This document shows, piece after piece, positions 1 through 7,636 of a stretch of DNA of 24,345 nt. Both the position numbers and the translations under genes were made by a program. The notes beneath the pieces are model-generated. The model did no database searches and was not told where the DNA came from. It saw only the letters and a program-made list of their open reading frames with translations. This DNA is from Chthoniobacter sp. (lineage in GTDB: Bacteria > Verrucomicrobiota > Verrucomicrobiia > Chthoniobacterales > Chthoniobacteraceae): contig JANXSB010000388.1 in assembly GCA_025352865.1 (NCBI GenBank), forward strand, positions 1 through 24,345, in the 5' to 3' direction. How positions within the stretch are numbered: position 1 is the stretch's first letter; each line of letters opens with the position of its first letter.

Positions 1-2
1 CG

Positions 3-1199
3 CAGCGCCAGGCGGAGGAAGAGCGCGCGCTCATCGAGCGCAAGCTGCAGGAGACGCAGAAGCTCGAAAGTCTCGGCGTGCTCGCCGGCGGCATCGCGCA
101 CGATTTCAACAACCTCCTGACCGGCGTGCTCGGCAACGCCAGCCTCGCGCGCATCGAGATGCCGCGCGATTCGCCCGCGCAGGAAAGTATCGCGCAGATC
201 GAGGCCGGAGCGCAGCGCGCCGCCGAGCTGTGCAAGCAGATGCTCGCCTATTCGGGCAAGGGCCGCTTCGTCGTCCGCCGGCTCGATCTCAGCGCGGTCG
301 TGCGCGACACGGCGGAGCTCATCCAGCTCTCGCTCGGGAAAAATGCGGTGCTCAAATTTGCGCTCGCGACCGACCTTCCCGCCGTCACCGCCGACGCCAC
401 GCAGATCCGGCAGATCGTCATGAATCTGGTCATCAACGCCTCGGATGCGATCGGCGAAAGGAGCGGCGTCATCGCCATCAGCACCGGCGTCCTCCACGCC
501 GACCGCGCCTATCTCACCGAGACGCATCTCTCCCCCGGCATCCCCGAGGGGCGCTACGTTTTTCTCGAAGTCAGCGACAACGGCGCCGGCATGGACGCGG
601 AGACAAAGGCGAAAATCTTCGATCCCTTTTTCACAACAAAATTCACCGGGCGCGGCCTCGGACTCGCCGCCGTGCTCGGCATCGTGCGCGGCCACCGCGG
701 CGCGATGAAGGTCTATTCCGAGCCGGGACGCGGCTCCACTTTCAAACTCCTGCTGCCCTGCGCCGAGGGGCCCGCCGAAGATGCGCCCGCGAGCGTGGAA
801 ACCAGCACCGCGTGGCGCGGCAGCGGCCTCGTGCTGGTCATCGACGACGAGGAAATCGTGCGCGCCGTCTCCTCACGGATGCTCAAGATGATCGGCTTCG
901 AGCCGCTCCTCGCGACGAACGGGCGCGAGGGCGCGGACATCTTCGCGAGTCGCGCCGATGAGATTGCCGCCGTGATGCTCGACCTCACCATGCCCGTGCT
1001 CGACGGCGCGGCCACGCTCACCGAATTGCGCCGCCTCCGCGCCGATGTGCGCGTGCTGCTCATGAGCGGCTTCACCGAGCACGATGCGCTCGACCGTTTC
1101 GCTGGCAAAGGGCTCGCGGGCTTTCTGCAAAAGCCTTTCCGCTCCGACGAACTGCGCACGGCTCTGCGCGCGATGTTGGAGCCGCCGGAAAAGAGCTGA
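3..1199 (+). CDS. Hybrid sensor histidine kinase, C-terminal part (5' end outside window)
   Basis: The reading frame is open from the first bases of the window, so the sensor part lies upstream. The visible protein starts with a charged coiled-coil linker (QAEEERALIERKLQETQK). A HisKA dimerisation helix follows with the phospho-acceptor His in GGIAHDFNN, at about visible residue 33. The HATPase domain has an N box (IVMNLVINASDA), a G1 box (VSDNGAGMD), FDPFFTTK and the G2 motif GRGLGLAAV. After a short linker comes a C-terminal receiver domain with VLVIDDEE, the phospho-Asp in VMLDLTMP, the Ser of LLMSG and the Lys of LQKPF. All catalytic residues are present. Known role of the family: autophosphorylation on His, then transfer to the attached receiver. 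The HDFNN type of HisKA is common in hybrid kinases with PAS sensors, but the input signal cannot be seen here. It ends 4 bases before the stop of the convergent M60 gene. Confidence 0.93.
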   Translation, partial: QRQAEEERALIERKLQETQKLESLGVLAGGIAHDFNNLLTGVLGNASLARIEMPRDSPAQESIAQIEAGAQRAAELCKQMLAYSGKGRFVVRRLDLSAVVRDTAELIQLSLGKNAVLKFALATDLPAVTADATQIRQIVMNLVINASDAIGERSGVIAISTGVLHADRAYLTETHLSPGIPEGRYVFLEVSDNGAGMDAETKAKIFDPFFTTKFTGRGLGLAAVLGIVRGHRGAMKVYSEPGRGSTFKLLLPCAEGPAEDAPASVETSTAWRGSGLVLVIDDEEIVRAVSSRMLKMIGFEPLLATNGREGADIFASRADEIAAVMLDLTMPVLDGAATLTELRRLRADVRVLLMSGFTEHDALDRFAGKGLAGFLQKPFRSDELRTALRAMLEPPEKS

Positions 1200-1203
1200 A
1201 CGC

Positions 1204-3423
1204 CTAGAGTTTTGGCCAGTCGCTGGGCATCCAGTCGGGCAGGTCGGCGAGGGATTTGCGGGCGGCTTCGCTCGTGGGGACGCCCCACGCCTCAAAAAAC
1301 GGGCCGAGGTTTTTCCCGCACGCGCGGGAGAAGCGGGTCATCCATTGGTCGCGTTTTTCGTCGTCGGTTTTCGGGTGCTCGGCTTTGGGCAGCTCGCGGT
1401 ATTGCGCGAAAACTTTTTTGTAAGTCTCCCAGCCGAAGCCGGTGCGGAGTTGGTGATACATCGTCAGCGCGAGGAAGGGGTCGCCTTTCCAGCGAGGAAA
1501 TTTGTCGGTCATCGCGAGGTAGCCGCGCAGGCGCTTGTCCACGGCTTTGGGCTCCATCGCTTCGTGGCCCTGGCCGGGCGGTTTGCCGCAGAGCGTTTCC
1601 ATGACGTAGAGCGAGTAGAGATTGCACGTCACCTCGGTCGTGCCGTCGAAGGTCCAGTCGCCCTGCTGGTGGTTGTGGCCGAGCTCGTGAAAGTGGCCCC
1701 AACTTCCGCCGGCGAGTTCGGTGGTGGAAAGGGAGTGCTCCACGCTTTTGTCCAGCCAAGTCATGATCGGGTAGCCGCTGTGCATGTAGCCCGCGGAGAT
1801 TTGCACGTCGGGGACGATGCGCTCGGGGCGCTTGCGCTCGTGCGGGATGGTGGAGAGGTCGGCCTCGGCGTCGAGGATGCGATCCCAGAGCGTCATCAAC
1901 TCGTCGGGGTTTTCGAGCGCGCGGATTTTTTCCGACGGAACGCTGAGGATGATTTTCTTCGTCTCGAGTTCGGCCCACGGCGCGGGAAAATTGCGGATCT
2001 TCGCTTTCCAATCCGCAACGCTCGTCTGGCCGAGGATGAAGCGCGGAGCCTCAACCGCACCGGAGATAGTGACCTGGATAACGCCGGGTGTGATCTTGTC
2101 CGGCACGTCGATGTAGATGAGCCCGCCGAAAGGATTCGCCGCCGTGGTCTGCGCGGTCTTGATCGCTTCGCGACGCGAGGTTTCCGGGACGCGCTGCCAC
2201 TTTTCCAAATGCCAGATGCTGTCCGTGTGGCAGCCGATGCGGATGCCGAATCCTTTGTCCACGGCCTCCGGCGGGACGGTGACGCGGATGAGTTCGCCGG
2301 GCGCGGCGTAGAGGCCGGTGCTGTGCCACTGCGGGACGGCGGTGTCGATGACGACGGTGCGGCTGGCGATGCGCGGCGCGGTTTTCGGCACGGCTCCGGG
2401 AAAAAAATCGGCGGCGGGATGGGCGCGGAGTTGCTCGGGCTTGGCGGTGCGGAGGAGTTCGAGATTGCGCGTGAGCATGAGGCGCGCGAGGGCGTTGTCG
2501 GCGCGGAGCGGTTTGTCGGGCGTGGGGAAATCGGACGCGCCGGGGAGTGCGGCGAGGGCGTTGATTTTCGGGAGCAGGAGCGTGTCGTCGGGCGGTAGCG
2601 CGCGCATGGCGTCGGCGAGCGTGGAGCCGCATTGCGTGAGCTGGTCGGGTGTGAGTTTGGCTTTGCCCGCGGTGTGGTCGGTCATGGCCTGCAAAGCCGC
2701 GCCGGCATTGAGCAGCGCGAGGTCGCCGTCGGCCGCGAATCCTTTGCCCGCGGACTTCTCCGGCGTGCCGGCGGTGAAGATAAGCCCGGCGTGCCTGATG
2801 AGCAGGCTGCCGGGAAACTCGGTCGCGAGCAGCGTCTTTTCCTTGCCGCCGTAGAGCCAGCCCCAGCCCGTCGCCGCGGTGACGAGGCCGCCGCCGGCGC
2901 GGACGAATTTTTCCAGCGGCGCGACATCCTCAGCGGTGAGCCGGTGCGCGTTCACGCACACCGCGTTGAGGCCCGCGAGTTTCGTCGTCCAGTCCTTGCC
3001 GTCGAGCGCCACGGGATCGAGCCCCGCCGTTTTCAAATGGCCGAACAGCGCGGAGTTGTTGAAGACGCCGACCTTTGGCTTCGGCGCGTCGCCGCACACC
3101 CAGCGCGCGGCATTCGCGAGCAGCGTGCCGGTGTTGCTTTCATTCACCGACGCGAGAAAGCCGTCGTGCCCGAACGCGACGACGCGCCCTTTCTCCCATC
3201 GCGCCGCGGCGACGACGGGCAGCAGCGCTTTTTTCCCGTCCTTCCCCGCGACCACCGCGAACGCCGCCGGGCCAAACGCGCACACACCGCCCGGCACACC
3301 GCCGGTGCTGATCTCGCTCACGTCTTTGAGCAGCGCGGCGCGGTCCGCGTCGTCGGTCGCGGCGGCGAAAATACGGACGGCAAACATCGCGAAAGCGAGC
3401 AGCGGAGCGGAGGGGAGCTTCAT
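1204..3423 (-). CDS. Secreted M60-family (enhancin/TCAF-like) metallopeptidase
   Basis: Predicted 739-aa protein. The start was chosen at MKLPSAPLLAFAMFAV because this gives a clean signal peptide (cleavage near FAAA-TDD). The frame continues 67 codons upstream, but that part is arginine-rich and implausible. The zinc site is HELGH at residues 579-583, followed 13 residues later by Glu597 (GTTEVTCN). This is the HExxH-x(8-28)-E gluzincin signature of peptidase family M60. The N-terminal third (motifs VVAFGHDGFL and LLANAARWVCG) resembles the class-I glutamine-amidotransferase-like domain that precedes M60 in TCAF-like proteins. A beta-rich middle region (about 400-520) links the two. Known M60 enzymes act outside the cell on glycoproteins such as mucins; the substrate here is unknown. 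The gene is divergent from the ThuA genes across 143 bases. Confidence 0.88.
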   Translation of the reverse strand: MKLPSAPLLAFAMFAVRIFAAATDDADRAALLKDVSEISTGGVPGGVCAFGPAAFAVVAGKDGKKALLPVVAAARWEKGRVVAFGHDGFLASVNESNTGTLLANAARWVCGDAPKPKVGVFNNSALFGHLKTAGLDPVALDGKDWTTKLAGLNAVCVNAHRLTAEDVAPLEKFVRAGGGLVTAATGWGWLYGGKEKTLLATEFPGSLLIRHAGLIFTAGTPEKSAGKGFAADGDLALLNAGAALQAMTDHTAGKAKLTPDQLTQCGSTLADAMRALPPDDTLLLPKINALAALPGASDFPTPDKPLRADNALARLMLTRNLELLRTAKPEQLRAHPAADFFPGAVPKTAPRIASRTVVIDTAVPQWHSTGLYAAPGELIRVTVPPEAVDKGFGIRIGCHTDSIWHLEKWQRVPETSRREAIKTAQTTAANPFGGLIYIDVPDKITPGVIQVTISGAVEAPRFILGQTSVADWKAKIRNFPAPWAELETKKIILSVPSEKIRALENPDELMTLWDRILDAEADLSTIPHERKRPERIVPDVQISAGYMHSGYPIMTWLDKSVEHSLSTTELAGGSWGHFHELGHNHQQGDWTFDGTTEVTCNLYSLYVMETLCGKPPGQGHEAMEPKAVDKRLRGYLAMTDKFPRWKGDPFLALTMYHQLRTGFGWETYKKVFAQYRELPKAEHPKTDDEKRDQWMTRFSRACGKNLGPFFEAWGVPTSEAARKSLADLPDWMPSDWPKL

Positions 3424-3566
3424 TTTGAGGAAAGGTGAAACGGGTAACAATGCGTCGCGAATTGCGCAAAGCGACGGGCGGGAAAAGAGCGCATCCGTGC
3501 GGCGCACGCAACGCAACATACGCTCGACTCGCGCACCTCGCCGCTTACGCTCACGCCACTTTCCAT

Positions 3567-4484
3567 ATGAAAAAACTCCCCGTCCTCTCCACCCTCCTCG
3601 CCGCGAGCCTCGCGCTCGTTTCACCCGCCGCCCGCGCCGCCGACGCGCCGAAGCCGCTCAAAGTCCTGCTCCTCACCGGCGGCTGCTGCCATGACTACGC
3701 GAAGCAAAAGGACATTTTGAAAAATGGCATTGAAGCCCGCGCCAACGTCATCATCGAAATCATCTGGGCCAGCAAAGCGGAAAACCATCCGGACGGCACC
3801 CTCCGGCTCGTCAACGACGGCAGCACCAAGCCCGCACTCTCCATCTACGGCAATCCCGATTACGCGAAGGGCTACGACCTCGTCATCCACGACGAATGCG
3901 CGGCGGACATCAGCGACCCGGCGGTCATCGCCGGCGTGCTCAAGCCACATCAGGACGGCATCCCCGGCGTGAACCTGCACTGCGCCATGCATTGCTACCG
4001 CTTCGGCGATTTCGGCAAGCCCGTCGCCGCCGGCGCGGACAACGCGAAGTGGTACGAATACCTCGGCATGCAATCCACCGGGCACGGCCCGCAGGAGCCG
4101 ATCGCCATCGCTTTCACGGATAAAGCGAACCCGATCACTAAGGGGCTCGATGATTGGACGACAATCGGGGAGGAACTCTACAACAACGTGCAGGTCATGC
4201 CCGGCAACCAGGCTCTCGCCAAAGGCAAGCAGATCACTCACAGCAAGAAAAAGCAGGCCGACGGCACCGAAACCGTGGAGGACAAAACGACCGAAACCAT
4301 CGTCGTCTGGACGAATATGTATAACAACAAGACGCGCGTCTTCAGCACCACCATCGGACACAAAAACGAGACCGTGGAAGATGCGAAGTATCTCGATCTC
4401 GTCACGCGCGGCGTGCTCTGGGCGACGAACCATTTGAACCCCGACGGCACGGCGGCGAAGGGCTACGGGCCGGGCGGGAAGTAA
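3567..4484 (+). CDS. Secreted ThuA-domain protein, copy 1
   Basis: A 305-aa protein starting at MKKLPVLSTLLAASLALVSPAARA, a clear signal peptide. An upstream in-frame extension to 3435 lacks coding character. The mature protein opens with KPLKVLLLTGGCCHDYAKQK, and continues with VIHDECAADI, NLHCAMHCYRF and DFGKPVAAG. These fit the ThuA family (trehalose-utilisation fold, related to class-I glutamine amidotransferases). It ends with the conserved LVTRGVLWATNHLNPDG. Secreted ThuA proteins are abundant in Verrucomicrobiota and Planctomycetota and are usually placed in sugar or glycoside catabolism, but the reaction is not established. It is a clear paralogue of the gene at 4579-5373, and a terminator separates the two. 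No Shine-Dalgarno sequence is seen. Confidence 0.87.
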   Translation: MKKLPVLSTLLAASLALVSPAARAADAPKPLKVLLLTGGCCHDYAKQKDILKNGIEARANVIIEIIWASKAENHPDGTLRLVNDGSTKPALSIYGNPDYAKGYDLVIHDECAADISDPAVIAGVLKPHQDGIPGVNLHCAMHCYRFGDFGKPVAAGADNAKWYEYLGMQSTGHGPQEPIAIAFTDKANPITKGLDDWTTIGEELYNNVQVMPGNQALAKGKQITHSKKKQADGTETVEDKTTETIVVWTNMYNNKTRVFSTTIGHKNETVEDAKYLDLVTRGVLWATNHLNPDGTAAKGYGPGGK

Positions 4485-4513
4485 TCGCCAGCCTCGTTCG
4501 CTCGACTCAATTC

Positions 4514-4551
4514 AAAGGCCGGCGTGCTCCCATCAGCGCGCCGGCCTTTTT
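4514..4551 (+). terminator. Rho-independent terminator after ThuA copy 1
   Basis: An 11-bp perfect inverted repeat (AAAGGCCGGCG / CGCCGGCCTTT) can be extended by an inner GCT/AGC pairing. The right arm runs straight into a T-rich tail (TTTTTC). The A-rich left edge would make it work in both directions. It lies 30 bases after the stop of the first ThuA gene and 28 bases before the start of the second, so the two paralogues are probably separate transcripts. Confidence 0.85.
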
Positions 4552-4578
4552 CTTTCCCCCAATTTTTCCCCATCTCCC

Positions 4579-5373
4579 ATGAAAACGCTCCTCACACTCC
4601 TGCTCACCCTTTTCATCGTCCCCGCTTTCGCCGCGGATGCGCCCAAGCCGCTCCGCGCGCTGCTCGTCTGCGGCGGGTGCTGCCACGATTACGCGGGGCA
4701 GAAAAAAGTGCTGTGCGAGGGCATCACCGCGCGGGCCAATGTGGAGTGGACGATCGTGCAGGAGGACGCGCCGACGGGTGGCGACGCGCGCGACCACCGC
4801 ATCTCGATCTACGAAAAGCCCGACTGGTGGAAAGGCTACGACATCGTGCTGCACAACGAGTGCTTCGGCGCGATTGCGGACAATGCCTTCATCGAGGGTA
4901 TCACCGCCGCGCACAAGGCCGGCGTGCCCGCCGTGATGCTGCACTGCTCCTCGCACAGCTACCGCACCGGCACGACCGACGAGTGGCGCATGTGCGTGGG
5001 CATCACCTCGCGCAGCCACGAAAAAAACCGCGACCTGCTCGTGAAGACCGTCAACGCCGAGCATCCCGTGATGAAAGGCTTTCCCGCCGAGTGGAACGAC
5101 CCCGCGGACGAGCTCTACAAAAACGAAAAAGTCTGGCCCACCGCCACCCCGCTCGCCAAAGCCTACGGCGAAGACACGAAGCAGGATCACGTCTGCATCT
5201 GGGTCAATACCTACGGCAAAGCGCGTGTCTTCACGACCACGCTCGGCCACAGCACCGCCACGATGAGCACGCCCGAATACCTCGGCCTCGTCACCCGCGG
5301 CCTGCTCTGGGCCTGCGACAAGCTCAACGACGACGGCACGCCGAAGGCTGGCTACGGGTTGGGCGGAAAGTAG
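4579..5373 (+). CDS. Secreted ThuA-domain protein, copy 2
   Basis: A 264-aa protein with signal peptide MKTLLTLLLTLFIVPAFA. The mature N-terminus ADAPKPLRALLVCGGCCHDYAGQ is nearly the same as in copy 1. Other shared blocks are VLHNECFGAI, MLHCSSHSYR, DELYKNEKVWP and LVTRGLLWACDKLNDDG. It lacks about 40 residues present in copy 1, mostly between the nucleophile-side region and the C-terminal strand (copy 1 has KQITHSKKKQADGTETVED). The gene is a tandem paralogue from an old duplication, since side chains differ throughout. Function follows the ThuA family and is not defined. The Cys-Cys-His-Asp block in both copies is the most conserved stretch and a good active-site candidate. Confidence 0.88.
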   Translation: MKTLLTLLLTLFIVPAFAADAPKPLRALLVCGGCCHDYAGQKKVLCEGITARANVEWTIVQEDAPTGGDARDHRISIYEKPDWWKGYDIVLHNECFGAIADNAFIEGITAAHKAGVPAVMLHCSSHSYRTGTTDEWRMCVGITSRSHEKNRDLLVKTVNAEHPVMKGFPAEWNDPADELYKNEKVWPTATPLAKAYGEDTKQDHVCIWVNTYGKARVFTTTLGHSTATMSTPEYLGLVTRGLLWACDKLNDDGTPKAGYGLGGK

Positions 5374-5392
5374 CGAGCCCGCGCTCGCACTC

Positions 5393-5431
5393 GCGCCTGT
5401 AGGGGAAGCTGTCAGCTTCCCCTACAGGCGC
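5393..5431. repeat. 39-base near-perfect palindrome between convergent genes
   Basis: Two perfectly complementary 19-base arms (each containing TGTAGGGGAAGCTG or its complement) meet around one central T at 5412. The palindrome lies 20 bases after the stop of ThuA copy 2 and 15 bases before the stop of convergent mog. It has no T-tract on either side. It could be a REP/palindromic-unit element or a bidirectional transcript end; the sequence does not decide between these. Confidence 0.8.
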
Positions 5432-5445
5432 GGCAGATGAAAACT

Positions 5446-5919
5446 TCACTCCCCGCGCAGATGCCGCAGGGTTTCGCGGATGGCGGGGAGGAGGAGCGGC
5501 AGGCACTCGCCAATGGCGCGGGGATTGCCGGGGAGATTGATGAGGAGCGTCCGCCCGCGCGTGCCCGCCGTGGCGCGCGAAAGGATCGCGGTCGGCACTT
5601 TGGCAAAGGACTTCACACGCATGATCTCGCCGAAGCCGGGCATCTCGCGATCCAGCACGGCGCGCGTGGCCTCGGGCGTGACATCGCGCGGCGCGGGGCC
5701 GGTGCCGCCGGTGGTCAGCACGAGGTCGCAGCGTTCGTCGTCGCACAATTTCCGTAGCGTGGACTCGATCTCCGCGCACTCGTCGGCGATGAGCACGCGC
5801 ACCCATTCCGCCGCTTCGCCGCCGTGCTCCGCCCACACGCGCTCGATCTCCGGGCCGCTGCGATCTTCGTAGATCCCCGCGCTCGCCCGGTCGCTCAAAG
5901 TCACGCGCGCGATCTTCAT
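5446..5919 (-). CDS. mog: Molybdopterin adenylyltransferase
   Basis: A 157-aa protein of the MoaB/Mog family. It adenylates molybdopterin (MPT to MPT-AMP) so that MoeA can insert molybdate, and acts in the cytoplasm. Motifs are VTLSDRASAGIYEDRSGP near the N-terminus, LVLTTGGTGPAPRDVTPEAT, DREMPGFGEIMR and LINLPGNPRAIGECL. The GPAPRDVTPEAT and EMPGFGE blocks match Mog better than MoaB. Length is close to the usual Mog size. Its ATG overlaps the stop of moaC by 4 bases (ATGA), which implies translational coupling. It is the last gene of the lysR-moeA-moaC-mog cluster and is followed by the palindrome at 5393-5431. Confidence 0.95.
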   Translation of the reverse strand: MKIARVTLSDRASAGIYEDRSGPEIERVWAEHGGEAAEWVRVLIADECAEIESTLRKLCDDERCDLVLTTGGTGPAPRDVTPEATRAVLDREMPGFGEIMRVKSFAKVPTAILSRATAGTRGRTLLINLPGNPRAIGECLPLLLPAIRETLRHLRGE

Positions 5920-6368
5920 TCCTTGCGCTTTTCGGTCACGCGGATTTCGCCGATGACCATCTGCTTATCTACCGCTTTGCACATGTCGTAGATCGTCAGC
6001 GCGGCGACGCTGACGGCGGTGAGCGCCTCCATTTCCACGCCGGTTTTCGCCGTGGTGCGGACGGTCGTGCGGATGCGCACGGCGTCGTCTTCGAGCGAAA
6101 ACTCCACGTCCACGGAATCGAGCGGCAGCGAGTGGCAGAGCGGGATCATCTCGTCGGTTCGCTTGGCTGCTTGAATGGCGGCGATCTTCGCGACGGTGAG
6201 CACGTCGCCTTTCGGCAGCGCGCGGTCGCGCAGCGCGGTGAGCGTGGCGGGCTGGCAGCGCACTACGCCCTCGGCGCTGGCGGTGCGGCGCTGCTCGGGC
6301 TTGTGGCCGACATCGACCATGCGCGCGCGGCCGGATTCATCGAGGTGGGAAAAGCGGGCGTCGGACAT
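5916..6368 (-). CDS. moaC: Cyclic pyranopterin monophosphate synthase accessory protein MoaC
   Basis: A 150-aa protein. MoaC converts the cyclised GTP product made by MoaA into cyclic pyranopterin monophosphate. Diagnostic blocks are SHLDESGRARMVDVG at the N-terminus, IQAAKRTDEMIPLCHSLPL, TVRTTAKTGVEMEALTAVS and LTIYDMCKAVDKQM, which carries the conserved Lys/Asp residues. The ATG at 6368 gives the standard MoaC N-terminus. The frame stays open upstream only by running into repeat DNA and moeA antisense sequence, so longer starts are rejected. It overlaps mog by 4 bases and is 65 bases from moeA across a repeat element. Confidence 0.95.
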   Translation of the reverse strand: MSDARFSHLDESGRARMVDVGHKPEQRRTASAEGVVRCQPATLTALRDRALPKGDVLTVAKIAAIQAAKRTDEMIPLCHSLPLDSVDVEFSLEDDAVRIRTTVRTTAKTGVEMEALTAVSVAALTIYDMCKAVDKQMVIGEIRVTEKRKE

Positions 6369-6380
6369 GGGGGGATTTAG

Positions 6381-6453
6381 AATGAGCGAATGACGGATGA
6401 CGAATTCCGAATGACGGAAAAATCGCACGCTCGTCATTCGCCATTCGTCATTG
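6381..6453. repeat. Imperfect inverted-repeat element (ATGACGAAT type) between moeA and moaC
   Basis: The element consists of short units such as AATGACGAAT, GAATGACGG and their complements. The left part reads AATGAGCGAATGACGG and the right part is roughly its inverse (CTCGTCATTCGCCATTCGTC), so the whole folds into a hairpin. Its right arm overlaps the last 18 bases of moeA. A nearly identical 23-base stretch recurs at 22456-22478 inside the glycosyltransferase gene. I know this type from many verrucomicrobial genomes, where its translation appears as MTNDE or SFVIRHS. Confidence 0.75.
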
Positions 6454-7636
6454 CGGAAAGGAGCAGCACGTCCACGCACGCGCCCACTTTCGCCGCTCCC
6501 ATTCCGGGCGCGATGGGGAGCAGCGCATTCGCGCCGACGAGGCCGCGCAGGTCGCCAGAGCTTTGCCATGCGAGCGGATGCACTCGCAGCGCGCCGTCGC
6601 GGAGTGCGACGTGCGCTGGCCAGAAAGTCTCCCGCGCATCGGGCTTTGCAGGCAAAGCCGCGACGAGCGCGAGATGCGCAAGCGGCCACGACGGTGGCGC
6701 GTTTTCCAAACACTCCAGCGCGTGCCGGACGGCGGTGTGAAAGGTGACGAAATGCGACACCGGATTGCCGGGGATGACGAACGCGCATTGCCGCCCGCGC
6801 GTGGCGAAAATGAGCGGCTTGCCGGGGCGGAGATTGATTTGGCGGAAGTGGATGGCGAAGCCGAGCGCCTCCAGCGCGCGCGCGCCGAAGTCGTAGTCGC
6901 CCACACTCGCGCCGCCGGAAATGAGCAGCGCATCCCACGCGTCGCCCGCGGCGGCGACGGCGGCGGTGAGCGTGTGGAGCGCGTCGCCGCATCGCCGCTG
7001 GTGCGTGAGCCGCGCGCCGTACTCCGCGAGCAGCGCGGCGATGAGCGTGGAATTGGAATCGCGAATCTGTCCAGCGCCCGGAGCCACCGCGGGATCGGTG
7101 AGTTCATTGCCCGTGGCGAAGTGGATCACGCGCGGGGCGGGCGAGACGTGCGGCTGCGTGACGCCGAGCTGCGCGAGCAACGCCAGCTCGCCCGCGCGCA
7201 AACGAACGCCAGCGCGCAGCAGCACATCGTCGCGCCTCGCGTCCTCGCCGCGATGGCGAATCCACGTTTTCGCGTCCCGCTGCGAGGGCGTCATCCACTC
7301 GCCGTCGCGCGCCGCATTTTCCTGCATAATGACCTGTGATGCTCCCGCCGGAATCTGCGCGCCGGTGAAAATCCGCGCGCATTCGCCGGTGTGAATCTCC
7401 ATCGCTGGCGCAGCGCCCGGCTGGATTTCACCCACGACGCGGAACCGCTCCGAGCGATCCTCCGCACGCACCGCGTAGCCATCCATCGCCGAGCGGTCGA
7501 AGGCCGGCATGTCCTCCTCCGCGGCCACATCCTCGCGCAGCACGCGTCCGCGCACTTCGGACAGCGGCGTGGGCGCGGCATCGAGCGGGCTGACCGTTTG
7601 CGCGATGATCGCGCGCGCCTCGGCGAGCGAAATCAT
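6434..7636 (-). CDS. moeA: Molybdopterin molybdenumtransferase MoeA
   Basis: A 400-aa protein, a normal MoeA length. MoeA inserts molybdate into adenylated molybdopterin to finish Moco. Blocks seen in order are DMPAFDRSAMDGYAVRAED, EIQPGAAPAMEI, ARIFTGAQIPAGASQVIMQE, FATGNELTDP, IRDSNSTLIAALL, LLISGGASVGDYDF, NLRPGKPLIFA and VIPGNPVSHFVTF. Active-site Asp, Lys and Pro residues are present. The ATG overlaps the lysR stop by 4 bases (ATGA), so translation is probably coupled. The usual end of the domain (VDVLLL) is followed by SAMTNGE; the last five residues and the stop come from the repeat at 6381-6453. Confidence 0.95.
   Translation of the reverse strand: MISLAEARAIIAQTVSPLDAAPTPLSEVRGRVLREDVAAEEDMPAFDRSAMDGYAVRAEDRSERFRVVGEIQPGAAPAMEIHTGECARIFTGAQIPAGASQVIMQENAARDGEWMTPSQRDAKTWIRHRGEDARRDDVLLRAGVRLRAGELALLAQLGVTQPHVSPAPRVIHFATGNELTDPAVAPGAGQIRDSNSTLIAALLAEYGARLTHQRRCGDALHTLTAAVAAAGDAWDALLISGGASVGDYDFGARALEALGFAIHFRQINLRPGKPLIFATRGRQCAFVIPGNPVSHFVTFHTAVRHALECLENAPPSWPLAHLALVAALPAKPDARETFWPAHVALRDGALRVHPLAWQSSGDLRGLVGANALLPIAPGMGAAKVGACVDVLLLSAMTNGE

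Noticed and set aside
1084..2598. Long plus-strand open frame of 504 codons
   Set aside because: It is the antisense shadow of the M60 gene, whose frame has a signal peptide and the HELGH zinc site. High G+C leaves many such frames open.
3424..3624. Longer start of the M60 gene, 67 codons upstream
   Set aside because: Arginine-rich, no domain, overlaps the divergent ThuA signal-peptide region, and would hide a clean signal peptide.
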